Below are positions 1 to 7,766 of a stretch of DNA of 21,421 nt, one piece after another. Numbering within the stretch: position 1 is the stretch's first letter; the number at the start of each line of letters is the position of its first letter. The stretch lies in NCBI GenBank assembly GCA_041484845.1, contig JBGPIK010000070.1, positions 1-21,421 on the forward strand, given 5' to 3'. Under the pieces are notes generated by a model. The model had not been told where the DNA came from and ran no database searches. It was given only the letters and a program-made list of their open reading frames with translations. The position numbers and the translations under genes were made by a program. Origin of the DNA: JBGPIK01 sp041484845. Its GTDB lineage: Bacteria; Desulfobacterota; Binatia; UBA9968.

Positions 1-353
1 ATATCCCATTTCAAGCGCTTCAGAAAACTCATCGACCGATTCATCACTCTCTCGATTGAACGATCGCAGCTCAGGATGAAAATGGATAAAGAGCAGTGAA
101 AGGAGGGTGTCAGATTACTGAGAACTCGGTAGTCTTGAGTTTTCTACAATGCATATTTAACCTCACAGAGGGTTTCCCTAAGTACTTACTAGATCCTCCT
201 GCCCCAATTCTCAAACTTAGCGGTGTCCCAGCGGCGAAATGCTTTGCTCGAACGCCGGCAAAATAAGGATTGTTCGGTTGCTGCGGCGACGTGGCGCGAG
301 CGTCGGTGCTCCGTGCGCGCTTCGAAGTAGCGCGCCATCACCCATTTCGCTTG
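1..353. other. Non-coding stretch left of the argS promoter
   Basis: I see no convincing gene in this stretch. A forward frame open from the window edge ends with TGA at 97-99 (32 codons, tail KMDKEQ), and the opposite strand is also open over the same bases, so neither can be trusted as a gene end. A strong purine-rich AAAGGAGGG lies at about 99-107 but no plausible start codon with a long frame follows it. A small hairpin (AGAACTC at 121-127 with GAGTTTT at 137-143) could be a weak terminator. A second perfect 7-bp hairpin lies at 315-335 (GCGCGCT, loop TCGAAGT, AGCGCGC), just upstream of the argS promoter. Functions are unknown. Confidence 0.5.
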
Positions 354-383
354 TTGACTTTTTATGGCGTAAATCATTATAAA
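354..383 (+). promoter_or_regulatory. Predicted sigma70-type promoter of argS
   Basis: A TTGACT hexamer at 354-359 and a TATAAA hexamer at 378-383 are separated by 18 nt. Each matches five of six bases of the sigma70 consensus. Transcription would start near 390, leaving a leader of roughly 108 nt before the argS ATG at 498. It is the best promoter match I found in the window and could drive argS and the genes packed behind it. A 5-bp inverted repeat (CCTGT at 466-470, ACAGG at 477-481) lies just before the argS ribosome binding site AAAGGAAA. I recognise no known riboswitch or T-box in the leader. Confidence 0.55.
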
Positions 384-497
384 TGCTTACGTTAGGGTAT
401 CTTCCTTTACGAGTGAAATTTCCCTACATTGACCTCAGTCCGGATCTCTGCCGGCGGCGTGATGGCCTGTAGCAGAACAGGATGATTAAAGGAAACA

Positions 498-2180
498 ATG
501 CGAAGTCACCTTAGAGATCTCTTGTCCCGAGCTATCGAGAAAACGGCGAAGGGGGGAGAGCTGCATTCGACAGATCTCCCCCCTTTGTTTCTTGAGCCGC
601 CGAAACAACGCGAGTTCGGCGACCTCGCCACCAATGTCGCCATGGTTTGGGCCAAAGCGGCGAAAAGGCCGCCCCGGTTGATTGCCGAAAGCATTCTTAA
701 AAACATTGAAGACCCAGAGGGAATCCTTGTACGCAAGGAGATCGCCGGCCCGGGGTTTTTGAATTTCGCCTTCGCGCCGAAATTTTACTACCAGCGCTTG
801 CGCGAGCTTATCGCGGGCAAGCATTCCGAACTAGACATTGGCCGCGGCCAGAAGGTTCAAGTTGAATTCGCCAGTGTTAATCCGACGGGGCCGCTCCATG
901 TCGGCCACGGGCGCGTGGCGGTCATCGGCGACGTTTTGGCGCGTCTGCACCAGGCGACGGGATTTGAAGTCGAGCGCGAATACTATGTCAATGACGCCGG
1001 CAAACAGATGGAGAACCTCGGACTTTCGCTTTATGCCCGCTACCGCGAATCTTTTGGCGAGAAGATCGAATTCCCTGAGGACGGTTATCCCGGCGATTAC
1101 GTGAAGGAGATCGCGGGGGAGATTAATCGCCAACATGGCGCCGAGTTTCTTAACGTCTCCGCTGATGCTGCCGTCGAATTCTTTCGCGAATACGGTGGCA
1201 ACTCCCTGCTGAACACGATCCGTCGGCAGTTGAGCGAGTTCGGCATTCAGTTCGATTCTTTCTTCAGCGAAAAGGCTCTGCGCGAGCGGAGCGAGGTGGT
1301 CCAATCGATGGACCTGCTACGGTGCCGTGGCGTGCTCTACGCACAGGACGGCGCGGAGTGGTTCAAGTCAACCCAATTCGGCGACGACAAAGATCGCACC
1401 CTAGTCAAGAGCGACGGCGAACTCACGTACTTCGCCAGTGATATCGCCTACCACCGTAACAAGTACGAGCGACATTTTCACAAGCTTATCAATGTGTGGG
1501 GCGCGGATCACCATGGCTACGTTCCGCGCTTGAAAGCGGCCATGGAGGCACTCGGTTACGATCCCAACATTCTTCAGGTTGTCCTCGTGCAAATGGTGCA
1601 GCTCACGCGCGGCGGGGAGCCGGTGCGGATGGGTAAGCGCACGGGTGAATTCGTCGCGCTTGAAGAAGTTTTGGAGGAAGTCGGACGCGACGCGGCGCGG
1701 TTTTTCTTTCTCATGCGCAAGTCCGATAGCCATCTTGATTTCGATTTGGATCTCGCGAAGCGTCAATCGAGCGAAAACCCCGTCTTTTACGTACAGTATG
1801 CCCACGCGCGAGTCGCCAGCATCTTCGAGCAGGCGCGCAAGACCGAATTGAATATTGCCGATTGGACAACTATTCCTGTGGAACGACTCGAGCTTGCTGA
1901 AGAGCTGGATTTAATCCGCAGCACAATTCAATTTGACGACGTCATAGAGGATAGTGTCAGAGAGCTGGAACCGCATCGATTGACTTTCTATCTGCTCGAA
2001 CTGGCCGGCGAATTTCACCGCTACTATAACCGACACCGGGTAATCTCCGACGACGAAGGATTAAGCGGGGCGCGGCTCTTGCTTGTGCAAAATGTTCAAA
2101 AAACAATTCGCCGCGGGCTCGAGATTTTAGGTGTCGATGCGCCCTTGAAAATGGCAGCGCGATCCGACGCCGAAGCGTAG
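498..2180 (+). CDS. argS: Arginyl-tRNA synthetase (class I)
   Basis: This cytoplasmic enzyme charges tRNA-Arg with arginine using ATP. The 560-residue length is normal for bacterial ArgS. The N-terminal tRNA-binding extension shows the typical GDLATNVA at residues 41-48. The class I HIGH signature appears as HVGH at 134-137, preceded by ASVNPTGPL. The conserved GADHHGYV lies at 335-342, and MGKRTG at 378-383 stands in the place of the KMSKS loop, where ArgS proteins commonly carry a variant. The last 110 or so residues form the helical DALR anticodon-binding domain. The ATG start is supported by AAAGGAAA 4-9 nt upstream. The next gene begins 33 nt after the stop, so the two are probably co-transcribed. 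Nothing appears broken or missing. Confidence 0.97.
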   Translation: MRSHLRDLLSRAIEKTAKGGELHSTDLPPLFLEPPKQREFGDLATNVAMVWAKAAKRPPRLIAESILKNIEDPEGILVRKEIAGPGFLNFAFAPKFYYQRLRELIAGKHSELDIGRGQKVQVEFASVNPTGPLHVGHGRVAVIGDVLARLHQATGFEVEREYYVNDAGKQMENLGLSLYARYRESFGEKIEFPEDGYPGDYVKEIAGEINRQHGAEFLNVSADAAVEFFREYGGNSLLNTIRRQLSEFGIQFDSFFSEKALRERSEVVQSMDLLRCRGVLYAQDGAEWFKSTQFGDDKDRTLVKSDGELTYFASDIAYHRNKYERHFHKLINVWGADHHGYVPRLKAAMEALGYDPNILQVVLVQMVQLTRGGEPVRMGKRTGEFVALEEVLEEVGRDAARFFFLMRKSDSHLDFDLDLAKRQSSENPVFYVQYAHARVASIFEQARKTELNIADWTTIPVERLELAEELDLIRSTIQFDDVIEDSVRELEPHRLTFYLLELAGEFHRYYNRHRVISDDEGLSGARLLLVQNVQKTIRRGLEILGVDAPLKMAARSDAEA

Positions 2181-2212
2181 GGCTCTTTAACCGATAAACA
2201 TAGGAACAACCC

Positions 2213-3079
2213 ATGGCAGAGAATCGAAGAGGCAAGGACAGACGCTATTACTTCACTTTGGGTCAGATGGTGCTATTGGGCACAGCGTTTACTCTAACGG
2301 CGCTGGTTATTTTCTTTTTAGGAATATTCGTCGGCAAGGGAATTGAAGCGAGAAAAATGATTAAGCCGGAGGAGCCGTTAATTAAAATTCCGGTTCAACC
2401 ATCGGCCCAAGGCTCAGTCGGCACTGCCGCAGTACCGGCTAAAGAAGAACTCACGTTCTATGACACTCTAACAAAGTCGCCCCAGGTACATCCGATGGTT
2501 GAGGAGAAGGCCAAAGAGGGGAAAGCGCCGGATAAGCCCTTAAAACGAGAAGTTAAAGAGACTAGGCCGGAGCCCAAAAAAAATCCGGCGCCGGTGCCGC
2601 GGAAGGCGATGGAAAAAAATCTTGATAAAGGCGTTTCGCCGGTCGCGGAGACAACCAAAGGCGCAACGGAATCAGAGAAATCCGTCAAACCGGAATTCAA
2701 AGATGGCAAAACCGAGGGTAAGGCCAATGGCGCAGCCGGCACGCAGAAGGTCGCCGACAAGAAGGCAGAGAAGGCGACGCCATCCGCCGAAGTCGCAAAA
2801 GCAACTTCGGCTCCGGAGAGCGCCGAGCAGAAGGAAGTGGGCAAGACCTGGTCGGTCCAGCTCAACGCTTTCCCGGACGAGAGGTCCGCGAAACAATTAG
2901 TTGATCGGCTCAAAAATAAGGGTTACAACGCCGTAATAGGCGAAGCCCGCAACAAAGGAAAAGTTTGGTACCGCGTTCGCGTAGGCAAATACGGCTCTCG
3001 GGAAGAGGCTGACAAAGCATTAGAAAATTTCAAGACTAGAGAGAATTTCGATAAGGCGTTTGCCACCAGCCGGCAGTAG
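2213..3079 (+). CDS. SPOR-domain membrane protein
   Basis: This is a 288-residue bitopic inner-membrane protein with a periplasmic peptidoglycan-binding SPOR domain. Residues 1-15 are basic and cytoplasmic, and one transmembrane helix spans about 17-41. Residues 50-205 are a low-complexity linker rich in Lys, Glu, Ala and Pro. Residues 208-288 form the SPOR domain, starting near TWSVQLNAF and containing AKQLVDRLKNKGYNA and WYRVRVGKY. SPOR domains bind glycan strands lacking stem peptides and often localise to the division septum, so a cell-envelope or division role is inferred. A gene of this type behind argS is common in deltaproteobacteria, as far as I recall. The start is ATG with AGGAA about 7 nt upstream. 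The specific function is not known. Confidence 0.85.
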   Translation: MAENRRGKDRRYYFTLGQMVLLGTAFTLTALVIFFLGIFVGKGIEARKMIKPEEPLIKIPVQPSAQGSVGTAAVPAKEELTFYDTLTKSPQVHPMVEEKAKEGKAPDKPLKREVKETRPEPKKNPAPVPRKAMEKNLDKGVSPVAETTKGATESEKSVKPEFKDGKTEGKANGAAGTQKVADKKAEKATPSAEVAKATSAPESAEQKEVGKTWSVQLNAFPDERSAKQLVDRLKNKGYNAVIGEARNKGKVWYRVRVGKYGSREEADKALENFKTRENFDKAFATSRQ

Positions 3080-3095
3080 TAAGGAATGGGTTATC

Positions 3096-4112
3096 ATGAA
3101 TATCCGTGAAGCGATCGATAAACTCGTGAATCGGGTCTCTCTCTCTGAGTCCGAGACCATCGACGTCATGAATCAAATCATGACGGGCGACGCGACGCCT
3201 CTACAAGTCGCGTCGTTTTTGACCGCATTGCGGATGAAAGGCGAAACCGTCGAAGAGATCACTGGTGCCGCGCGCGTCATGCGCGAGAAGGCTCATCGAG
3301 TGAATGTTGGTTCGAACATTGTTCTGGACACCTGCGGCACGGGCGGGGATCAAAAAGGCACTTTCAACATTTCCACGACTTGCGCTTTTGTGGTTGCAGC
3401 GGCCGGCGTGAAAGTCGCGAAACACGGCAATCGTTCCGTGTCGAGCCAATCCGGCAGCGCCGATGTGCTGGCCGCATTGGGCGTCAAAGTGGACGCCCCG
3501 AAGGAATGTGTCGAAGCGTGCATTGCCGAGATCGGCATCGGCTTTCTGTTTGCGCCGCTGCTCCACGAGGCGATGAAGTATGCGGTCCAGCCGCGGCGTG
3601 ATATCGGCATCCGCACGATCTTTAACCTCTTAGGCCCGCTTACCAATCCGGCTATGGCCAATTATCAGTTGATAGGGATATACAGCGGCGATCTCGTCGG
3701 CGCGATCGCTCATGTCCTTAAGAACCTCGGCAGTATTCGCGCCATGGTCGTTCACGGGTTAGAAGGTTTAGACGAAATTTCGCTCTGCGGTCCGACGCAA
3801 GTTGCGGAATTGCGGAATGGAGAAGTTAGAGAGTACCTGATCGAGCCTGAGCAGCTAGGATTAAAACGTTGCGCGTTGGCCGACCTGCACGGTGGTAGCG
3901 CGGATCAGAGCGCGGCCGTTGTCAGGGAAATTTTGCAAGGCAACAAAGGGCCTGCGCGTGATGTCGTCTTGCTGAATAGCGGAGCGGCACTCTATTTGAG
4001 CGGCAGTGCGGATTCCGTCAAAAATGGCATGGGCCTAGCGGCCGAGTCCATCGACAGCGGCAAAGCGCGCAATAAGCTTGAGCAGTTGGTGCGCATGACC
4101 AACGCCGCCTAG
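3096..4112 (+). CDS. trpD: Anthranilate phosphoribosyltransferase
   Basis: The enzyme joins anthranilate to phosphoribosyl pyrophosphate to make phosphoribosylanthranilate, the second step of tryptophan synthesis. The protein has 338 residues, the usual length of stand-alone TrpD, with no fused TrpG domain. Diagnostic motifs are DTCGTGGD (the glycine-rich PRPP loop), KHGNRSVSSQSGSADVL and FNLLGPLTNP, followed by GLDEIS. I chose the ATG at 3096 because the frame upstream of it (from 3060) lies inside the SPOR gene, the protein aligns from MNIREAIDKL, and AAGGA lies 11-12 nt upstream. The gap after the SPOR gene is only 16 nt. trpE and trpG, which make anthranilate, are not in the window. Confidence 0.96.
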   Translation: MNIREAIDKLVNRVSLSESETIDVMNQIMTGDATPLQVASFLTALRMKGETVEEITGAARVMREKAHRVNVGSNIVLDTCGTGGDQKGTFNISTTCAFVVAAAGVKVAKHGNRSVSSQSGSADVLAALGVKVDAPKECVEACIAEIGIGFLFAPLLHEAMKYAVQPRRDIGIRTIFNLLGPLTNPAMANYQLIGIYSGDLVGAIAHVLKNLGSIRAMVVHGLEGLDEISLCGPTQVAELRNGEVREYLIEPEQLGLKRCALADLHGGSADQSAAVVREILQGNKGPARDVVLLNSGAALYLSGSADSVKNGMGLAAESIDSGKARNKLEQLVRMTNAA

Positions 4113-4116
4113 ATCC

Positions 4117-4899
4117 ATGGTTGAATTTCTGGCGACCATTGCCCGGCACGTTCGCGAGCAGGTTGAGCACCGGCAACGCAAGTTGCCTATTGCCGCGCTG
4201 CGCGAACGGGAGTTGTTTCATGCCCCGGCGCGCGGTTTTGCCCGAGCCGTGACCGGCGAAGGACGGCGCATCATCGCCGAGGTGAAAAAGGCGTCGCCGT
4301 CTAAAGGAGTCATTCGCGAAGATTTCGATCCCGTTGCGATTGCCCGCGACTACGCCATGCACGGCGCCAGCGCCATCTCCGTGTTGACGGAGGAACATTT
4401 CTTTCAGGGAAGTCTTTCGTACCTGGAGCAAATTAGGGGCGCGGTGACCGAACCGTTGCTGCGCAAGGATTTCATCATAGATCCTTATCAATTGTTCGAA
4501 GCCAAGAGCTATGGGGCGGATGCGGTCTTATTCATTGCGGCGTTGCTTGACCCTCAACTCTTGCGCGATCTCATTGAGCAAGCCAAGGCGCTTTCACTGG
4601 ACGCTCTGGTAGAGGTGCATAGCGAAGCGGAACTCCACGCAGCCGTGGAATCAGGGGCGCAACTGCTGGGCATTAACAACCGGGATTTAAAAACGCTTGA
4701 AGTGAGTTTGTCAACGACGGAAAAACTGGCGCCGCTGATTCCCCGCGGCATGCCGGCGGTTTGCGAGAGCGGCATCGATAGCCTGGAGCAAATTCGTCGC
4801 GTCGAACAATGGGGCATCCGCGTATTTCTCATCGGCGAGTCGCTGATGCGCGCGCGCCACCCCGGGAAAAAGTTACGCGCACTGTTGGAAAAGGACTGA
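4117..4899 (+). CDS. trpC: Indole-3-glycerol phosphate synthase
   Basis: The enzyme cyclises carboxyphenylamino-deoxyribulose phosphate to indole-3-glycerol phosphate. It is a 260-residue single-domain TIM barrel, not fused to TrpF. The conserved active-site set is visible: Glu55 and Lys57 in AEVKKASPSKG, Lys117 in LLRKDF, Glu166 in VEVHSE, Asn187 in GINNRDL, and Glu217-Ser218 in CESGI. The ATG lies 4 nt after the trpD stop. No clear Shine-Dalgarno sequence precedes it, so translation may be coupled to trpD. The stop codon at 4897-4899 overlaps the first unit of the repeat element that fills the gap to trpF. Confidence 0.96.
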   Translation: MVEFLATIARHVREQVEHRQRKLPIAALRERELFHAPARGFARAVTGEGRRIIAEVKKASPSKGVIREDFDPVAIARDYAMHGASAISVLTEEHFFQGSLSYLEQIRGAVTEPLLRKDFIIDPYQLFEAKSYGADAVLFIAALLDPQLLRDLIEQAKALSLDALVEVHSEAELHAAVESGAQLLGINNRDLKTLEVSLSTTEKLAPLIPRGMPAVCESGIDSLEQIRRVEQWGIRVFLIGESLMRARHPGKKLRALLEKD

Positions 4900-4999
4900 G
4901 TCCTGAGTGCCAAGATCGCGTGCTGAGTCACGAGTGCTGAGGACTGAGTTAATAGGCCTGAGCTTAACTTCATTCGGACTATTCTTGCTCAGCACTGTA
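4893..4999 (+). repeat. Degenerate heptamer repeat element in the trpC-trpF gap
   Basis: The core CTGAG occurs at 4896, 4903, 4923, 4937, 4944 and 4958, with a degenerate copy at 4930. The steps are 7, 20, 14, 7 and 14 nt, so nearly all fall on a 7-nt register with one 1-nt slip. The typical unit is CTGAGTC or CTGAGGA. The array begins on the trpC stop codon in a near-palindrome, GGACT-G-AGTCC (4893-4903). At the far end an inverted copy, CTCAGCACT (4988-4996), is exactly complementary to AGTGCTGAG (4933-4941) and could close a 46-nt loop 10 nt before the trpF start. This looks like a heptanucleotide tandem repeat rather than a gene or terminator, since no U-tract follows. Its function is unknown. 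Confidence 0.6.
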
Positions 5000-5006
5000 T
5001 TTCGTT

Positions 5007-5633
5007 ATGGTCAAAGTCAAAGTTTGTGGCATCACCCGTCTTGACGACGCGGAAAAGGCATTAGAATTTGGCGCCGACGCGCTGGGATTTAATTTTTACC
5101 CGCCGAGTTCCCGCTATGTTGACAAGGAAAGCGCCCGTGTCATCCTTCTGCGTTTGCCGGAAGGCTCGTGCAAGGTAGCCGTTTTCGTCAATGAAGCGAA
5201 GGAGAAGGTGCGCGAAATTATTGCGCAGGGAGAGTTGCAGAGCGGGCGGCAGGCGTATCGTTGCCTGCAGTTCCACGGCGAAGAAGACGCGGAATACTGC
5301 CGCGGTTGGCCAATGAAAGTGATCAAGGCGTTTCGCGTCAAAGATCAAAAATCATTGCACGGGCTGGAGGCGTTTCCGGCAGACTTTTACCTTTTGGATT
5401 CCTGGTCACAGGGATACGGCGGGTCGGGCGCGCCCTTTCCCTGGGAGTGGCTCGAAGGGCTGGAGAGCGGAAAAATAATTTTGTCGGGAGGCCTAACAAT
5501 TTCAAACGTCGCGAATGCCGTTCAGCGCATCAAGCCTTACGCCGTCGACGTTTGCAGTGGCGTGGAAGCGCGCCCCGGTGTTAAAGATCATGCGAAACTC
5601 AAAGAATTCATTCTCCGCGCCAAAGGTGCCTGA
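5007..5633 (+). CDS. trpF: Phosphoribosylanthranilate isomerase
   Basis: The enzyme carries out the Amadori rearrangement of phosphoribosylanthranilate to carboxyphenylamino-deoxyribulose phosphate. The 208-residue length is normal for a stand-alone TIM-barrel TrpF. The catalytic Cys7 in KVCGIT and the general acid Asp131 in LLDSW are present. The phosphate-binding glycine loops GYGGSGAPFPW, LSGGL and VDVCSGVE also follow in order. The start is ATG at 5007. I see no clear ribosome binding site, and the preceding gap of 107 nt is largely occupied by the heptamer repeat element. The 3-prime end overlaps the predicted trpB start, which points to translational coupling. Confidence 0.95.
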   Translation: MVKVKVCGITRLDDAEKALEFGADALGFNFYPPSSRYVDKESARVILLRLPEGSCKVAVFVNEAKEKVREIIAQGELQSGRQAYRCLQFHGEEDAEYCRGWPMKVIKAFRVKDQKSLHGLEAFPADFYLLDSWSQGYGGSGAPFPWEWLEGLESGKIILSGGLTISNVANAVQRIKPYAVDVCSGVEARPGVKDHAKLKEFILRAKGA

Positions 5634-6810
5634 CCGGCGCGGTCACTTTGGTCCCTACGGCGGTCGTTATGTGGCGGAAACGCTCATGCCGGCCTTAACG
5701 GAATTGGCAGGGGCGTATGCCGAGGCGCGTCGCGATTTAACCTTTCGACGGCAGTTCCAGTACTATTTGCGGGAGTATGTCGGAAGGCCAACTCCGCTTT
5801 ATTTCGCCGAGCGGCTCACCCGGACGCTCGGCGGCGCTAAAATATATCTTAAACGCGAAGATCTCTGCCACACCGGTGCGCACAAGATCAATAATGCCGT
5901 TGGCCAAGTTCTTCTGGCGCTTCGGATGGGCAAGAAAAGAATCATTGCGGAGACCGGAGCGGGTCAGCATGGCGTGGCGACCGCAACCGTAGCGGCGCGA
6001 TTTGGGCTGGAATGTGAGATCTTCATGGGCAAAGAAGATGTCGCGCGCCAGTCGCTCAATGTCTTTCGCATGAAACTGCTCGGCGCCAAGATGCGCGTAG
6101 TGGATTCAGGCAGTCAAACGCTGAAGGATGCGATGAATGAAGCGCTGAGAGATTGGGTGACCTATGTGCGCACCACCTATTATTTAATCGGCTCCGTGGC
6201 GGGACCCCATCCGTACCCCATGATGGTGCGCGATTTTCAATCCGTGATCGGTAAAGAAGCGCGCCGACAGATTCTCAAGCAAGAGGGCAAACTGCCGAAT
6301 TATCTGGTTGCCTGCGTCGGCGGCGGCAGCAATTCCATGGGGCTATTCTATCCGTTTGTCAAGGATCGCAGAGTGAAGATGCTCGGCGTCGAAGCCGCGG
6401 GACAGGGGCTCCGCACCGGCAAACATGCGGCTTCGGTGCTCGGCGGCGAAGTCGGCGTGCTCCACGGTAGCAAAAGCTACGTCCTGCAAGATGATCAAGG
6501 TCAGATTCGTGAGACCCATTCGGTGGCGGCTGGATTGGATTATCCCGGCGTCGGCCCGGAACTCAGTTATTTACGCGATCGCGGCAGAGTAGAGTTTACC
6601 TCGGCGACCGATCGTGAAGCCATTAAAGCGACCCAGTTTCTCGCGCAAGTGGAAGGGATTATTCCCGCTTTGGAGAGCGCCCACGCGATCGCCGCCGTTA
6701 TGCGGCTGGCACCGCGACTGGCGAAGCATCATACGATCGTGATAAACCTTTCCGGGAGAGGCGATAAAGACATGACGACCGTGGGCGATTATCTCGGGGT
6801 CAAACTATAA
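5590..6810 (+). CDS. trpB: Tryptophan synthase beta chain
   Basis: This PLP enzyme condenses indole with serine to give tryptophan, in an alpha2-beta2 complex with TrpA. Residue numbers assume the ATG at 5590 (406 aa). Lys99 in HTGAHKINN is the Schiff-base lysine, Glu121 in AETGAGQHG is the catalytic acid, and CVGGGSNSMG is the phosphate-binding loop. The N-terminal GHFGPYGGRYVAETLMPAL is typical of TrpB1. The start is uncertain. The ATG at 5590 overlaps trpF by 44 nt and adds a 12-residue tail. A GTG at 5626 overlaps the trpF stop by 8 nt, would begin MPDRRGHFG and give 394 aa. Neither has an obvious ribosome binding site. The frame is open further upstream to 5515, but that extension does not resemble TrpB. 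Confidence 0.96.
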   Translation: MRNSKNSFSAPKVPDRRGHFGPYGGRYVAETLMPALTELAGAYAEARRDLTFRRQFQYYLREYVGRPTPLYFAERLTRTLGGAKIYLKREDLCHTGAHKINNAVGQVLLALRMGKKRIIAETGAGQHGVATATVAARFGLECEIFMGKEDVARQSLNVFRMKLLGAKMRVVDSGSQTLKDAMNEALRDWVTYVRTTYYLIGSVAGPHPYPMMVRDFQSVIGKEARRQILKQEGKLPNYLVACVGGGSNSMGLFYPFVKDRRVKMLGVEAAGQGLRTGKHAASVLGGEVGVLHGSKSYVLQDDQGQIRETHSVAAGLDYPGVGPELSYLRDRGRVEFTSATDREAIKATQFLAQVEGIIPALESAHAIAAVMRLAPRLAKHHTIVINLSGRGDKDMTTVGDYLGVKL

Positions 6811-6816
6811 TAAGCC

Positions 6817-6867
6817 GGTTCAAGGTTCAAGTTAAAGGAAGACCTTTTAAACTTCGAACCTTGAGTC
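6817..6867 (+). repeat. Heptamer inverted repeat in the trpB-trpA gap
   Basis: GTTCAAG is repeated in tandem at 6818-6824 and 6825-6831, with a weaker third copy (TTAAAGG) at 6832-6838. Inverted copies CTTGAGT (6860-6866) and CTTGAAT (6867-6873) follow in the same 7-nt register. The two sides can fold. CAAGGTTC at 6821-6828 pairs perfectly with GAACCTTG at 6856-6863. The stem continues inward through AAG/CTT and TTAAA/TTTAA with single-base bulges to a short AAGA loop. A purine-rich AAAGGAAG lies at the loop, more than 40 nt from the trpA start, so it cannot serve as its ribosome binding site. No U-tract follows, so a terminator is unlikely. It resembles the trpC-trpF element in unit length and layout. 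Confidence 0.6.
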
Positions 6868-6884
6868 TTGAATATCGTTCAACG

Positions 6885-7742
6885 ATGAGTCGTATTGGAA
6901 AAAAATTTGCTGAATTGCGTCAACGAGGGGAAGCCGCGCTGATTCCGTTTGTTACGGCCGGCGATCCGGATCTCGATACCACTCTTGAGATTCTGCGCGC
7001 CCTGGAAAAAGGCGGAGCCGACTGTATCGAATTGGGGATACCCTTTTCAGATCCGACGGCGGATGGACCGACGATCCAGCGTTCGTCGGAGCGCGCGTTG
7101 AAAAGCGGCGTCTCTTTGCGATCCATCTTTCGAACCTTAAGCGCATTCCGTCGTGGCTCCGAGATCCCGGTCATTCTATTCGGCTACTATAACCCCCTCT
7201 TTCATTATGGTGTTGAGGAGTTTTGTCGGCAAGCGGCGCGTGCCGGCGCTGATGGAATGCTTTGCGTCGATCTGCCGCCCGAAGAGAGCTTGGAGTTGAG
7301 ATGTTGGGCAGACGCCGCGGGCTTGGATCTCGTTTATCTCCTGTCGCCGACGAGCGATATCGAGCGCATACGTTTGGTCGGACACAGCGGCCGTGGGTTT
7401 ATTTACTATGTCTCGGTTACAGGTGTAACCGGCGTACGGCGCACGTTTGATGATCGGCTGCGTTCGCAGGTGGCGCGCGTGCGGCGCATGACGGCACTAC
7501 CGGTGGGGGTTGGTTTTGGTGTTTCAACACCCAATCAGGCTGCCTGGATCGCTAAGTTTGCCGATGCCGTGGTCGTCGGCAGTGCTTTGGTCGAAATCAT
7601 TGGGAAGGCGCAGGGAAGCGCCGAGAAGGTCCGACGTGCCGGCGCTTTCATCGCCAATCTCAAACGGGCGATGAAACGAGTACGCAAAAGGAATAGCCCG
7701 CGCTTATCAGCATCGAAATCGGAATGCAGGATCGACCTTTAG
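6885..7742 (+). CDS. trpA: Tryptophan synthase alpha chain
   Basis: TrpA cleaves indole-3-glycerol phosphate to indole and glyceraldehyde-3-phosphate and passes indole to TrpB. With the ATG at 6885 the catalytic residues fall at Glu49 (CIELGIPFSDP) and Asp60 (TADGPTIQ), the same numbers as in the E. coli enzyme. This supports that start over the in-frame TTG at 6861, which lies inside the preceding hairpin. FVTAGDP, GYYNP and GFGVS are also present. At 285 residues it is about 17 longer than usual. The excess is a basic C-terminal tail after FIANLKRAM, rich in Lys, Arg and Ser and not part of the barrel. No clear ribosome binding site precedes the start. folC follows 24 nt after the stop, where many proteobacteria carry accD. 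Confidence 0.95.
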   Translation: MSRIGKKFAELRQRGEAALIPFVTAGDPDLDTTLEILRALEKGGADCIELGIPFSDPTADGPTIQRSSERALKSGVSLRSIFRTLSAFRRGSEIPVILFGYYNPLFHYGVEEFCRQAARAGADGMLCVDLPPEESLELRCWADAAGLDLVYLLSPTSDIERIRLVGHSGRGFIYYVSVTGVTGVRRTFDDRLRSQVARVRRMTALPVGVGFGVSTPNQAAWIAKFADAVVVGSALVEIIGKAQGSAEKVRRAGAFIANLKRAMKRVRKRNSPRLSASKSECRIDL

Positions 7743-7766
7743 CTTCGCTGGTCGTCGCGTATCGCC

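Noticed and set aside
1..99. Open frames at the left edge on both strands that could be a gene end
   Set aside because: Both strands are open over the same short stretch, so 32 codons cannot distinguish coding from chance. No family was recognised.
189..377. Minus-strand 62-codon ORF upstream of argS
   Set aside because: It has no ribosome binding site, resembles no family I know, contains a perfect hairpin and runs under the argS promoter. A database search for repeated copies could revive it.
831..1304. 157-codon minus-strand ORF inside argS
   Set aside because: Lies wholly within a clear argS gene and has no recognisable domain; a shadow of its codon pattern.
2622..2900. Arg/Pro-rich + strand ORF inside the SPOR-protein linker
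   Set aside because: Reading the Lys/Ala-rich linker out of frame produces basic low-complexity sequence; no independent evidence for translation.
4893..4996. CRISPR array in the trpC-trpF gap
   Set aside because: Units are only about 7 nt, without spacers or nearby cas genes.
6817..6867. Rho-independent terminator between trpB and trpA
   Set aside because: The stem is AT-rich with bulges and no T-run follows. trpA would be cut off from its operon, so a repeat element fits better.
6861..6884. TTG start giving TrpA eight more residues
   Set aside because: The TTG sits in the intergenic hairpin, and the ATG at 6885 puts the catalytic residues at the standard 49 and 60.
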